31,416 bases of DNA, from positions 1-31,416 of the IMG/VR virus record IMGVR_UViG_3300021962_000409. One strand, given 5' to 3'. Under the pieces are notes generated by a model that made no database searches, was not told where the DNA came from, and worked only from the letters and a program-made list of their open reading frames with translations. This document shows, one piece after another, positions 23,602 through 31,116 of this stretch. Origin of the DNA: a virus. Position 1 is the stretch's first letter, and every line of letters starts with the position of its first letter. Position numbers and translations under genes: made by a program.

Positions 23602-23940
23602 ATGTTTTGCAACGAGCACGAGCCCCTCGCCCTGCTAGTTGAATTAACACCAAAACTTGCAAAAAAACGATTCAGAGAAAGTATATATCAGGCCTGGAAC
23701 CACAAGTGCGGATATTGTGGAGAAGCAGCAACAAGCCTGGATCATATTGTGCCCAGGTTTAAGTCTGGTTCTTCTAATCGACATAATTTAATCCCATGCT
23801 GTCGTCGTTGCAATGCTCATAAAGGATCAGAGGATATGAAAAATTGGTTTGAAAAACAATCTTTCTTTTCTCCCGAAACTCTTGGTAGGATTGAAGGCTG
23901 GGTCAAACAAGAATCAATTTTTATTTTTGGTGAGTGCTAA
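23602..23940 (+). CDS. HNH endonuclease
   Basis: 112 residues. A clear HNH fold: zinc pair CGYC (residues about 36-39), LDHIVPR (H and D of the first catalytic strand), a Ser/Asn loop, then NLIPCCRRCNAHKG with the central Asn and the second Cys pair. These enzymes nick or cut DNA; phages use them as homing nucleases or in packaging next to terminase. Here it stands between the HTH gene and the large repeat protein, away from terminase, so a free-standing homing-type nuclease is plausible. The stop overlaps the next ATG by one base (TAATG). Confidence 0.85.
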   Translation: MFCNEHEPLALLVELTPKLAKKRFRESIYQAWNHKCGYCGEAATSLDHIVPRFKSGSSNRHNLIPCCRRCNAHKGSEDMKNWFEKQSFFSPETLGRIEGWVKQESIFIFGEC

Positions 23941-26900
23941 TGCCTGTATTTGGTGATTACGTTGGGTCATACAAGGATCTTGTAGATGCATACAACGCAC
24001 AAAATCAAGATACGACTAATGCTCAAGGGCGCAGTGTCATTAATCCACTGCGTCAAAATCTATATCATGAACTCGCTGGAACACTAACAGACTTTCAAAA
24101 CGCAAGGGAAAACAACAAAAACTGGGAACATTACGTCTGGACAGGCGGTAGTTCTGTATGGAAACCTTCTGATGGTCCATCAGATCTTGATAATTACTGG
24201 AACTCAAACGCTGATTTAAGAAAAGCCTATAACAACGATAAAGCAGCTTGGGGTAAAGCTCATTACGAAAGCAATGGACAAAAAGAAAATAGAGAAGTTC
24301 CTTTTAATGGGTTAGGTACCGTTCTTTGGAACAGCCATCAATATATAGTACGCCATTCGCAACTGTATGGAAATAGTTATATTCCAAACGTCTTTCAGAA
24401 AGCGGATGGAAAAGTTGTTGCCGTAAATGGACCAGATGGCTGGGGTCAACAGCACTGGGAACAAAGTGGCCAAAATGAAACACGAATTCTTCCTGGAGCC
24501 AAGATAGGACTTAATGCTAGCGGATCTGCTTACATTGCAAATCCAAACCTCATTGGTGCGGGTGCAAAATCTACTTACGATTCTTTAGTTAATTTAATTA
24601 ATAACGCAAGCTCTGGAAACTATTCGGCTTTAGTTAGCAGTGTTGGTAAGACTTTAGATTCAACAGAATTAAATGATTTTATTAAGAACGCTGGTATTGA
24701 TGTAATTGAAGCTTCTTATACAACAAAAATTAGTCCATGGGATGGCAAAAAACAAGGTGCCCAACCTCCTTTTGGAGCATTTAATGCAAATTATTATGGA
24801 TCTTCCACAACAAGTGGAGCAAACGCACTGAAGGAATGGAAAAAAGCTCAATCAGCTCTTTCTTTAGGTGGCATCAGTATACCTGATCTTGACATCACAA
24901 AGCGGTACACACAAGATAGTTATTTGCACTGGCACTATACAACGCAAGGGAAAGCAGCTGGCGCTAGGGGGAACTCTCCACTTGCCGAAGAAACAACGGA
25001 AGCTTACAAATACACAGAAAAACTAACTGATTATGAAAAACAACTTTATCGTGATCAAGTTCTTGGGATTACTACTGATCCTTTAGGACAACAAAAAATT
25101 GTTATAGCAGCACCTCAATACGATGAGGAAGGTAATTTAATCAATGAAGGAGATGTTGATACGTTATTAGAAAAGACTTTTGCTCAAACTGTCTCAGGTG
25201 AAGATTTAAAAAAAGAAAATATGCTTGAAACATTCGCGCAAGATGTATTAAAAATGAGTATTGATCAGTTGAAAAAAGCAAAACTAATTGAATCAAATTT
25301 GTCAATGATGTCTCAACTACCCGGATATAACGAGATCATGAATATAAATACAACACTGGCAAATTCAATTATCGGAGACAGTGGCATTGGTGGTATCCTT
25401 AATTTAAGAGGAGCTGGAAATGAATACCAAAAAGAACTAGAAAAAAACCTCGGTGAACTTACAGGAGTAAGTTCTAATTCAACAATTTATAACTGGCAAA
25501 AATGGTTTGATGAAACGTTGTTAAAAAAATATGAAAATTACGAAATAGAAGGACGGGTTTTTTCCACTGATGAACTAAAAAGTTTGCAAAAAATTGCACA
25601 AGAAGACATCGATATTTATAACAAAGATAAAGCTTCCGTCAAGCCTATTTATTTAGAAATTGCTGAAAAGTATAAAGAAGGCACAAGAGTATTAAATGTT
25701 AATGATATTGAAGATTTTAAAAAAATAATGATGTATATCGATAAAGAGTCAAACCAAGCTTTTGTTAAAAGTTTTGTTGATGATTATCTTAAGCCACGAT
25801 TTGATCAATCTAAATCAATGGATGAGTTTGTTAGTTACTTAGATGTAAAAGAAGAAGAGCAAAACGTTTTTCAGTCTCAAACAACAATTAATAAAATAAA
25901 ACAAATTGCTGATTTAAGAACAAGAACATTTTTAGATTTAATGCAATCGTCAGAAAAAGCAATGTCAAGATTTGATCCTGCTTTTTACCTTGATCCGGTT
26001 ACTAACAATACCAAGCAAGTTGGTAGTACAAAGTTAGGTCAATATCAATACCAAAAAGAACTAATTGCAGCAGATTTTGAAAATGCAAAAAAAGGAATTG
26101 TAGGAAGCGACGGGATTGATTGGGCAACACAAGCATACATTTATGGTTATGAAGGGACATATAAAACAGATCCAAAAGTTTTTGCTAAATTGCATTATCA
26201 GGCAAAAGGAAGCACTGGAGCGGTAAAAGATCCAAGCACAGGAAAGTCTATTCTTTTAGATCCAGCACAAGACATCTTGCCATACGATGAGCTGGCACAA
26301 AAAATTAAAGACTTTGGCGTAGAGATGGCCGCAAGAAAAGAATTTTATGGTGGCGCTGGTTTCATGAAATTTGTAACACCTGAAGAATTTGCAGATGCAG
26401 TTTTAGGTTCTGTTAGCCCAGAAGAAAATAAAGAAGAGTGGGACAAAATACTACAATCAATTGGCTTGGAAGGCACAGACGCAACTATTGAACAAGTTAA
26501 AGAATATTTAATTGAACAACTAAGAACAGAAGAAGCAAAAAATATTCGTGAAAGTATCAAGTATTTAAACGAGAACCAAGAAGAATTAAACCAAAAAACA
26601 CTAGGAGTAAGTTACATTGAAAGACCTACAGATGTAAAAACAGAAACAGGAGAAACAACATTTTTGTATGATGTTTTTAAAAACGCTGGTTACGGCGGAA
26701 CAGAAGATGATTTTTATAATGAATTTTTTCCAGATGTGGACAGAACAGAGCAACAGGTGATTAGTAAACTCAGCTCAGGACAAGGTTTAGAGTCTTCTTT
26801 AGGAGATATGGACAATCCGTTTGCCGCTTTTGTAACTGTTGGTAGTTTGTTTGAAGATGATAGTAGTATTGGTGGAGCAGCTTTTATTAAAGACCCAGAA

Positions 26901-27038
26901 GAAGAGGAGCAAAAAGCCGCTTCACAATCTTCTTATTTTAAAATATTTGAAGATGAAGAGGAAGAGTTGCCGGAAAAAAGCGCTGCAGCAACTTCATTTT
27001 TAAAAGATTTTACTTCTTTATTTAAAGGATTTAATTGA
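23940..27038 (+). CDS. 1032-aa repeat virion protein (HYxxxGxxExR repeats)
   Basis: The largest gene. The ATG at 23940 shares a base with the HNH stop; a GTG at 23934 is inside that gene and less likely. The N-terminal third has degenerate repeats with the pattern 'W-G-x-x-H-Y/W-x3-G-x2-E-x-R': AAWGKAHYESNGQKENR (102-118), DGWGQQHWEQSGQNETR (166-182), YLHWHYTTQGKAAGAR (328-343), and a weak copy near 740 (FAKLHYQAKG). Similar repeats occur in cyanobacterial secreted proteins and cyanophage tail proteins. The middle is long, charged and helical; the C-terminus is acidic. It is probably a tail or ejection-type particle protein, inferred from size and context. Confidence 0.78.
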   Translation: MPVFGDYVGSYKDLVDAYNAQNQDTTNAQGRSVINPLRQNLYHELAGTLTDFQNARENNKNWEHYVWTGGSSVWKPSDGPSDLDNYWNSNADLRKAYNNDKAAWGKAHYESNGQKENREVPFNGLGTVLWNSHQYIVRHSQLYGNSYIPNVFQKADGKVVAVNGPDGWGQQHWEQSGQNETRILPGAKIGLNASGSAYIANPNLIGAGAKSTYDSLVNLINNASSGNYSALVSSVGKTLDSTELNDFIKNAGIDVIEASYTTKISPWDGKKQGAQPPFGAFNANYYGSSTTSGANALKEWKKAQSALSLGGISIPDLDITKRYTQDSYLHWHYTTQGKAAGARGNSPLAEETTEAYKYTEKLTDYEKQLYRDQVLGITTDPLGQQKIVIAAPQYDEEGNLINEGDVDTLLEKTFAQTVSGEDLKKENMLETFAQDVLKMSIDQLKKAKLIESNLSMMSQLPGYNEIMNINTTLANSIIGDSGIGGILNLRGAGNEYQKELEKNLGELTGVSSNSTIYNWQKWFDETLLKKYENYEIEGRVFSTDELKSLQKIAQEDIDIYNKDKASVKPIYLEIAEKYKEGTRVLNVNDIEDFKKIMMYIDKESNQAFVKSFVDDYLKPRFDQSKSMDEFVSYLDVKEEEQNVFQSQTTINKIKQIADLRTRTFLDLMQSSEKAMSRFDPAFYLDPVTNNTKQVGSTKLGQYQYQKELIAADFENAKKGIVGSDGIDWATQAYIYGYEGTYKTDPKVFAKLHYQAKGSTGAVKDPSTGKSILLDPAQDILPYDELAQKIKDFGVEMAARKEFYGGAGFMKFVTPEEFADAVLGSVSPEENKEEWDKILQSIGLEGTDATIEQVKEYLIEQLRTEEAKNIRESIKYLNENQEELNQKTLGVSYIERPTDVKTETGETTFLYDVFKNAGYGGTEDDFYNEFFPDVDRTEQQVISKLSSGQGLESSLGDMDNPFAAFVTVGSLFEDDSSIGGAAFIKDPEEEEQKAASQSSYFKIFEDEEEELPEKSAAATSFLKDFTSLFKGFN

Positions 27039-27337
27039 TGTCAGATAAAAGGAAAAAAGCAGCGTCTGTCGCTAAGCTTGCCAAGGACAAAATGGCATGC
27101 AACAAACCAAGGAAAACCCCTGGTCACCCTACAAAGTCACATGTTGTAAAAGCATGTAAAGACGGCAAAGAAAAAATCATCCGTTTTGGCCAGCAGGGTG
27201 TAGAAGGTGCGGGTAAAAACCCTAAAACAGAAAAAGATAAAGCAAGAAAACGGTCTTATTATGCGAGGCATAATGCTCAAGATGCAAATCCTGACATCAT
27301 GTCTGCCAGATACTGGTCGCACAAGGTAAAGTGGTAA
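27038..27337 (+). CDS. small basic conserved phage protein, DUF5872-like
   Basis: 99 residues. ATG at 27038 overlaps the upstream stop (TGATG); an adjacent TTG would add one residue. The order MACNKPRKTPGHPTKSH, a KIIRFGQQG segment, a lysine-rich stretch, then SYYARHNAQ and a terminal SARYWSHKVKW matches a small protein family widespread in marine and freshwater phages and some bacteria (DUF5872-like). Its function is unknown; the basic charge suggests nucleic-acid contact. It heads a small group of basic genes before the endolysin. Confidence 0.8.
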   Translation: MSDKRKKAASVAKLAKDKMACNKPRKTPGHPTKSHVVKACKDGKEKIIRFGQQGVEGAGKNPKTEKDKARKRSYYARHNAQDANPDIMSARYWSHKVKW

Positions 27338-27355
27338 GGACAATTCATTCTTGTC

Positions 27356-27481
27356 ATGGCCAAACCTAAATCAAGCGCATCTATCAAAATTGAGTCCAAG
27401 CCTAAACTGACCAGACAGGGCGATGGAAAACATTCGAAAGCAAACCATGGACGTAAATTGTCTCGTGGTCAAGGTAAATAA
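27356..27481 (+). CDS. 41-aa basic protein
   Basis: A short ATG frame (41 codons) starting MAKPKSSASIKIESKPKL and ending LSRGQGK. It is strongly basic and Lys/Ser/Gly-rich, with no hydrophobic segment. It begins 18 nt after the previous stop, and its 3' end runs almost up to the endolysin leader. Codon use resembles its neighbours. Small basic proteins in this slot accompany DUF5872-like genes in other phages as far as I recall. Real but functionally unknown. Confidence 0.55.
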   Translation: MAKPKSSASIKIESKPKLTRQGDGKHSKANHGRKLSRGQGK

Positions 27482-27494
27482 TTTATGTATGATT

Positions 27495-27516
27495 GGAGAT
27501 ATTGTTAAATATCTCC
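27495..27516 (+). other. perfect 9-bp hairpin directly before the endolysin start
   Basis: GGAGATATT (27495-27503), loop GTTA, AATATCTCC (27508-27516): the stem is perfect and ends on the base before the ATG at 27517. In RNA it would block the ribosome at the endolysin start unless opened, or place the upstream sequence close to the start. It also contains the only GGAG near the gene. In phage T4, the lysozyme gene e is silenced early by a hairpin at its ribosome site, a known parallel. Confidence 0.6.
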
Positions 27517-28179
27517 ATGAAGGATTATCGTTCTGCCGTTGAGCTAATTCGTAAATACGAAGGCTTTAACGAGAAGGCGTACCCCGATCCCGCGACCGGA
27601 GGTGCGCCTTTTACTTTTGGTTTTGGTAGTCAGTATTACCCAGATGGTAGTCCTGTACTTAAGAACCATTGCTGCACAGAACAAAAAGCACTGGAGTACC
27701 TGCTCCATGAATTAGAAGTCATCGATGCTCTCTTGGAGAAAGAGAATGTAAAGCTTGACTCCTACATGAACCAGGCGCTGCTTTCCTTTATTCATTCCGT
27801 TGGCTGGGAACCATTTCGTTACAGCGAGATTCTGGATGACATTGAAAACGAGGAATGGTCAGCAGTCGTGGATTGCATGATGCAATGGATCTTTGACCAT
27901 GAGGGCAATGCAACAGGAGGTCTCCTGAACCGTCGCAAGGAAGAGATCAGCCTCTTTCTGTACGATATCAATCCAATCCAGGAGTGCTCCCCCAACATCC
28001 TCCTGAAGGCGTTCAGGAACTACACTGGCTCCCAGCAGGAGATTGATGCCATCAAAGATCTAGAGGCACTGATCAATCCGTATGTTCTTACATCCTTTGC
28101 AAATTCTTTTAATTTAGATCGCACCAGCTGGATTGATGACCTCCTGGAGCAGGACGGATTGATTAATGCTTGGTCGTAG
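27517..28179 (+). CDS. endolysin, GH24 lysozyme
   Basis: 220 residues from the ATG at 27517; an earlier TTG at 27493 is in frame but lies before the hairpin. IRKYEGFNEKAYPDPATGGA gives the GH24 catalytic set: Glu15, Asp24 and Thr33 (in FTFGFG), matching T4 lysozyme E11, D20 and T26 in order and spacing. A helical catalytic domain follows with LLSFIHSVGW near residue 87. The C-terminal 70 residues (NPIQECSPNIL onward) have no known domain and may bind the wall. No signal peptide, so export needs a holin or the hairpin-timed pathway. The stop forms a TAGAATAA motif. The NblA-like gene follows in 18 nt. Confidence 0.85.
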   Translation: MKDYRSAVELIRKYEGFNEKAYPDPATGGAPFTFGFGSQYYPDGSPVLKNHCCTEQKALEYLLHELEVIDALLEKENVKLDSYMNQALLSFIHSVGWEPFRYSEILDDIENEEWSAVVDCMMQWIFDHEGNATGGLLNRRKEEISLFLYDINPIQECSPNILLKAFRNYTGSQQEIDAIKDLEALINPYVLTSFANSFNLDRTSWIDDLLEQDGLINAWS

Positions 28180-28197
28180 AATAAACTAATAGAAATC

Positions 28198-28494
28198 GTG
28201 GATGCCATGGAAAAGTCGGTGGAATCGCGGCAGTTTGAGCTTCCTCTCGAACTTCAGTTCTCCATGCGTAGGGCTGAACTAGAAGCTCAAGAAATGACAT
28301 GGGAGCAGCTATATGCCGCACTGCTGAACTTATACCATCAGCGGCTGATGGAATGGTTTGCGATTAAGGACATCTTGGCCGACGAGAACATTTCTATCGA
28401 CTTTGATATTCCCACCGATCTAGAATTAGCAGAACTCGCCGCCGCATTTATTTGCGACGACGAGGATGATGATGACGAGCTTCAACCGTTTTGA
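28198..28494 (+). CDS. nblA: NblA-like phycobilisome degradation protein
   Basis: 98 residues from GTG at 28198; ATG at 28207 is an equally possible start. Residues about 13-60 align without gaps by eye with cyanobacterial NblA: E-L-x-L-E-x-Q-F-S-M-R core (14-24), Q-E-M-T-x-E-Q (31-37), LLNLYHQ (42-48) and a K-x-x-L end (57-60), with about 19 of 49 positions identical to the sequence I remember for Anabaena NblA. NblA binds phycobiliproteins and brings them to ClpC for digestion. An extra acidic tail (DDEDDDDE, near 87-94) follows, absent from normal NblA of 55-65 residues. It overlaps the convergent DUF3310 gene by 13 nt. Good family call, activity inferred. Confidence 0.75.
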   Translation: MDAMEKSVESRQFELPLELQFSMRRAELEAQEMTWEQLYAALLNLYHQRLMEWFAIKDILADENISIDFDIPTDLELAELAAAFICDDEDDDDELQPF

Positions 28495-28751
28495 GCTTCG
28501 TCAAGTTGAATTAAACGCTCCAAGTACCACTGCGCTTTCTTAAGCGACTCGGTGGAGCCTTTCATGCGTTCGCGCCAAATATATTTAGCGATATTGCCTT
28601 TGAGATAACCACGATATTCATCGTTGGTCAGTTGTGCTTCTAAAGCTTCAATACATTCGATGCCGCCATCGGTGTAATGAGAAGGGTGGTTAACGGTATC
28701 TGGAACAATAACCGGAGCTTCTTCTTTTACTGCCCAGGGTACAGGGCACAC
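28482..28751 (-). CDS. DUF3310 family protein
   Basis: 89 residues with the DUF3310 core NHPSHYTDGGIECIE, then GNIAKYIWRERMKG, and KKAQWYLERL. This domain is found in many phages; function is not firmly known, though it is often discussed as nucleotide-metabolism linked. Start choice: GTG at 28751 has an AAGGA 5 nt upstream and lies 18 nt after the neighbour's stop; an ATG at 28964 would add 71 low-complexity residues overlapping the upstream gene by 196 nt, and is less likely. The + strand NblA-like gene ends 13 nt inside its 3' end. Confidence 0.75.
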   Translation of the reverse strand: MCPVPWAVKEEAPVIVPDTVNHPSHYTDGGIECIEALEAQLTNDEYRGYLKGNIAKYIWRERMKGSTESLKKAQWYLERLIQLDEAQNG

Positions 28752-28768
28752 ACCATCCTTACATTCAA

Positions 28769-29122
28769 TCAGCGCATCAGGCCCCGGCGTTTGGCTGACA
28801 GCATTTTCTCCTCCTCTTCCGGTCCTTCCAATTCCAGAATCAGTGTCTTTGGTTTTGGAGATGCCCCCATTGCTAACCCCTGTTCCATCGATGGGATCAA
28901 ACCAGTCGTTCCAGGTCGTTGCCCCTCGAGATTCAATGGATTCCGCTCCAGCCCTTGCTCGCATAAAGTCAACCCTCGGTTGTACATATCATATAAGGGT
29001 ACATCATTTTCTTCATTATCGAGCGGCGCACCAAAATCTTCTTCCGTCAAACAACGGCACTTCAACTCGTCTTGAACAAAGCTATCTAAGAAACCGGCTG
29101 CGGTATGCATTGATATAGACAT
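28769..29122 (-). CDS. unknown acidic protein
   Basis: 117 residues, polar and Glu/Leu-rich (EEEEKML tail, then a basic KRRGLMR end). It starts ATG at 29122 behind a divergent promoter region with a GATAAT-like box. No domain recognised. It precedes DUF3310 in the same leftward operon with a gap of 17 nt, so it may share its role. Existence fairly sure. Confidence 0.62.
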   Translation of the reverse strand: MSISMHTAAGFLDSFVQDELKCRCLTEEDFGAPLDNEENDVPLYDMYNRGLTLCEQGLERNPLNLEGQRPGTTGLIPSMEQGLAMGASPKPKTLILELEGPEEEEKMLSAKRRGLMR

Positions 29123-29148
29123 AAAGTTATCTCATTTACAATATTATC
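29123..29148. promoter_or_regulatory. divergent promoter region
   Basis: Only 26 nt separate two start codons on opposite strands. On the minus strand GATAAT (complement of 29143-29148) is a near-consensus -10 box giving a short leader for the gene starting 29122. On the plus strand TACAAT (29134-29139) would place the transcript start almost on the ATG at 29149, a leaderless mRNA. Boxes are visible; their use is inferred. Confidence 0.45.
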
Positions 29149-29526
29149 ATGGCAAGTATATACAGTCCTTTATACGAAACAGGGCAAAGGTCCGGTGGAA
29201 CCTCTGGAGCGGAGGTTTCAGATCTTCGTCCTGAACAGGCGTACGATACTGATTTGCGCCGTTTAGATCCAGAAGAAAGATCTGCAGCAGCTTCTTTAAA
29301 TAATCAACAAGAACGCGTTGCTAGATTCACAAAAGCAGCAAAAAGTGCTGCAGCTTTTAAGCAAAGAAAAGATATTGAAGACCCACAAATTCGCGGTAAA
29401 ACACCACGATCAGCTTTGAGCAACGCTGGAACAATCCTCCCCAACCTTGGCGAACGCTTTGGTCGAGGAGGAGGAACTAACTACGCAAATAAACCGCAGG
29501 GACAATTCGGTAAACCTTTTGGTTAA
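29149..29526 (+). CDS. isolated rightward unknown protein
   Basis: 125 residues, Arg/Ala/Ser/Gly-rich and probably disordered at the C-terminus (RFGRGGGTNYANKPQGQFGK). It is the only + gene within a leftward block and its stop overlaps the convergent dCTP deaminase stop by 4 nt. No family recognised. The Gly/Arg tail resembles RNA- or ssDNA-binding low-complexity tails, or a virion protein left beside the metabolic block; both are guesses. Confidence 0.62.
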   Translation: MASIYSPLYETGQRSGGTSGAEVSDLRPEQAYDTDLRRLDPEERSAAASLNNQQERVARFTKAAKSAAAFKQRKDIEDPQIRGKTPRSALSNAGTILPNLGERFGRGGGTNYANKPQGQFGKPFG

Positions 29527-30110
29527 GCGCGAGAAAATACAACTTCTCTTTTTTGGTTTTGATACTTTCCCTTCCGGTCCTGGTACGTTACCTCGCAAGG
29601 ATTACCACGATAGAAAAGCAGTTGAGTAATCCCTTCATTCGCGTAGATGCGATTGAAAAGCCCTGTGCAGTTACTGATTTCAAGCGTCAGGTAACCTTCC
29701 CAACCACTTTCGGCTGGCGTGATATTAACTAGGATTCCCGAACGCGCATACGTGGATTTGCCAACTGCAACAACCGTCACATCACCAGGAAGCTTAAGAC
29801 GTTCTTGTGCAACGCCCAGGCAGTAGCCATACGGAGGCAACAAGAAATACTGCCCTCGCTCATCTTCTAAGAGATCCGCAGGCTTTAAGATATCAGGATC
29901 AAAGTTCTTTGGATCGCAATCTCCAGCTTGAACTTTACCAAAAATCAAGCACTGTTCTGGAGAAAGCCTGATGTCGTAACCGTATGAGCTGAGACCATAA
30001 CTGAGAAGTTTACGGCCATTTTCTTTGCTGACCAAATGATCCACAAACGGTGCAATCATCTCTTTTTTTTCGGCCAGCTCCCGAATTTCCCAGTCAGCTA
30101 ATACGCTCAT
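29523..30110 (-). CDS. dcd: dCTP deaminase
   Basis: 195 residues from ATG at 30110; an in-frame TTG 12 nt upstream is less likely. The sequence follows the bacterial Dcd plan: SSYGYDIRLSP near the start, ILPxY-type strand, VGKSTYARSG, and TPAESGWEGYLTLEIS with the catalytic Glu at the LTLE position, then YANEGITQLLFY and a GKYQNQ tail. It converts dCTP to dUTP, feeding dTTP synthesis during phage DNA replication. It resembles cyanobacterial Dcd more than the E. coli form (S-YGYDIRLSP, TPAE), suggesting host origin. A TATAGT box lies just upstream. Confidence 0.9.
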   Translation of the reverse strand: MSVLADWEIRELAEKKEMIAPFVDHLVSKENGRKLLSYGLSSYGYDIRLSPEQCLIFGKVQAGDCDPKNFDPDILKPADLLEDERGQYFLLPPYGYCLGVAQERLKLPGDVTVVAVGKSTYARSGILVNITPAESGWEGYLTLEISNCTGLFNRIYANEGITQLLFYRGNPCEVTYQDRKGKYQNQKREVVFSRA

Positions 30111-30142
30111 GACATGACTCAATCGATATCACTATACAGAAT

Positions 30143-30730
30143 TCAAGTGAGAATGCGACCTTTTTCCGAGTAAATATCGATGAAACGTTCAGTCGCAGAC
30201 GCGACGCGATCCTGGGGCTGAAGGTACACTAAAAATGATGTGCAGGTTTTATGACTTGACACTCCACTGCTGGTATTTTTCTTTAAAGTAGGTGCCGTTT
30301 TTAAAATACAAATCGGGAAATCAAAGATCCGCTGATCGTACCGGAACATGTCTGGACAGTTTGAAAAGTAAAGACCCTGCTCAATCTCTCCAGCAAGCCA
30401 GGATTTGTAAAGTTTCTCAAACCAGACAGCATGAGATGAACGCAAAGTCTTAGATGTTGCCCTGGTCATCTTCCACCGTTGGTTCTTTGCCTCCCAGAAG
30501 TAAGCACCACTAGGAGGAAATAGATAGACACGGCCAAACCATTGCTGACAATTCAAGCCATCTTGCGTTGGCGTGTAGAAATGCTCTGCCTCTACAAAAG
30601 AATTTGCCGTAATTGAGCTTGCAACATCAAGTTGAATACCATCAAGAAGAGCATGTGCCGCAGATACCAGATCGTAATTGGTAATCAGTTCAAGATCTTC
30701 TTTTTTGTATCCGGGGGATGTAATGCTCAT
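30143..30730 (-). CDS. degenerate phage Dam-like methyltransferase
   Basis: 195 residues. LDVAS (34-38), the AN...E segment, DGLNCQQWFGRVYLFPPSG (57-75) and the following helix mirror the phage N6-adenine methyltransferase (Dam-type) layout, in which 'LDaAAs...N...DGL...W.g.vw.NPPYG' carries the catalytic NPPY. Here the motif reads FPPS (71-74), so catalytic residues Asn and Tyr are missing. It may be an inactive DNA-binding relative or have a different chemistry. It sits between dCTP deaminase and an unknown gene, overlapping the latter by ATGA. Family call moderate, activity doubtful. Confidence 0.6.
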   Translation of the reverse strand: MSITSPGYKKEDLELITNYDLVSAAHALLDGIQLDVASSITANSFVEAEHFYTPTQDGLNCQQWFGRVYLFPPSGAYFWEAKNQRWKMTRATSKTLRSSHAVWFEKLYKSWLAGEIEQGLYFSNCPDMFRYDQRIFDFPICILKTAPTLKKNTSSGVSSHKTCTSFLVYLQPQDRVASATERFIDIYSEKGRILT

Positions 30731-31116
30731 TTCTGTTCTGATGCCTTGTTGTAATCAATTTCTAGATAACGGATGCCTTCTTTGTCATTGATGACGTATC
30801 CAGCTTTTTCTGTTGGATCAATCTTCTGCGCTGCCTCTAGAATCCGCCTGAAACTTTCCGCAAGATCTCCATTGTTTTCGTTTTCGCACTTTTCTTGTGC
30901 CGAATGAATCTCTTCCAGGGTCCAAAAGAACATGGAGCGTTCTTTGTCTTCTGGCTGAAATACCATAACGCCAGGGCCTTCTGCCTCCCACATCTTGCAG
31001 TAGTGCTGGCCCATATCACCAAGGATCAGCTTGAGTGTAGCCGAGAGCATCCTGGCGCTTGTCTTGTCCATCTCTGGACCAATCACGGAAGCAATAAGTT
31101 TTTCGCGTCGATTCAT
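30727..31116 (-). CDS. unknown protein
   Basis: 129 residues, Glu/Lys/Met-rich. A helical N-terminus (LIASVIGPEMDKTSARML), an aromatic middle (SMFFWTLEEIHSA) and an ILEAAQKIDPTEKAGYV segment, then a Glu/Tyr-rich tail. No motif recognised. It overlaps both neighbours by 4 nt (ATGA), so it belongs to a coupled leftward operon with the Dam-like and dCTP deaminase genes. Function unknown. Confidence 0.66.
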   Translation of the reverse strand: MNRREKLIASVIGPEMDKTSARMLSATLKLILGDMGQHYCKMWEAEGPGVMVFQPEDKERSMFFWTLEEIHSAQEKCENENNGDLAESFRRILEAAQKIDPTEKAGYVINDKEGIRYLEIDYNKASEQK

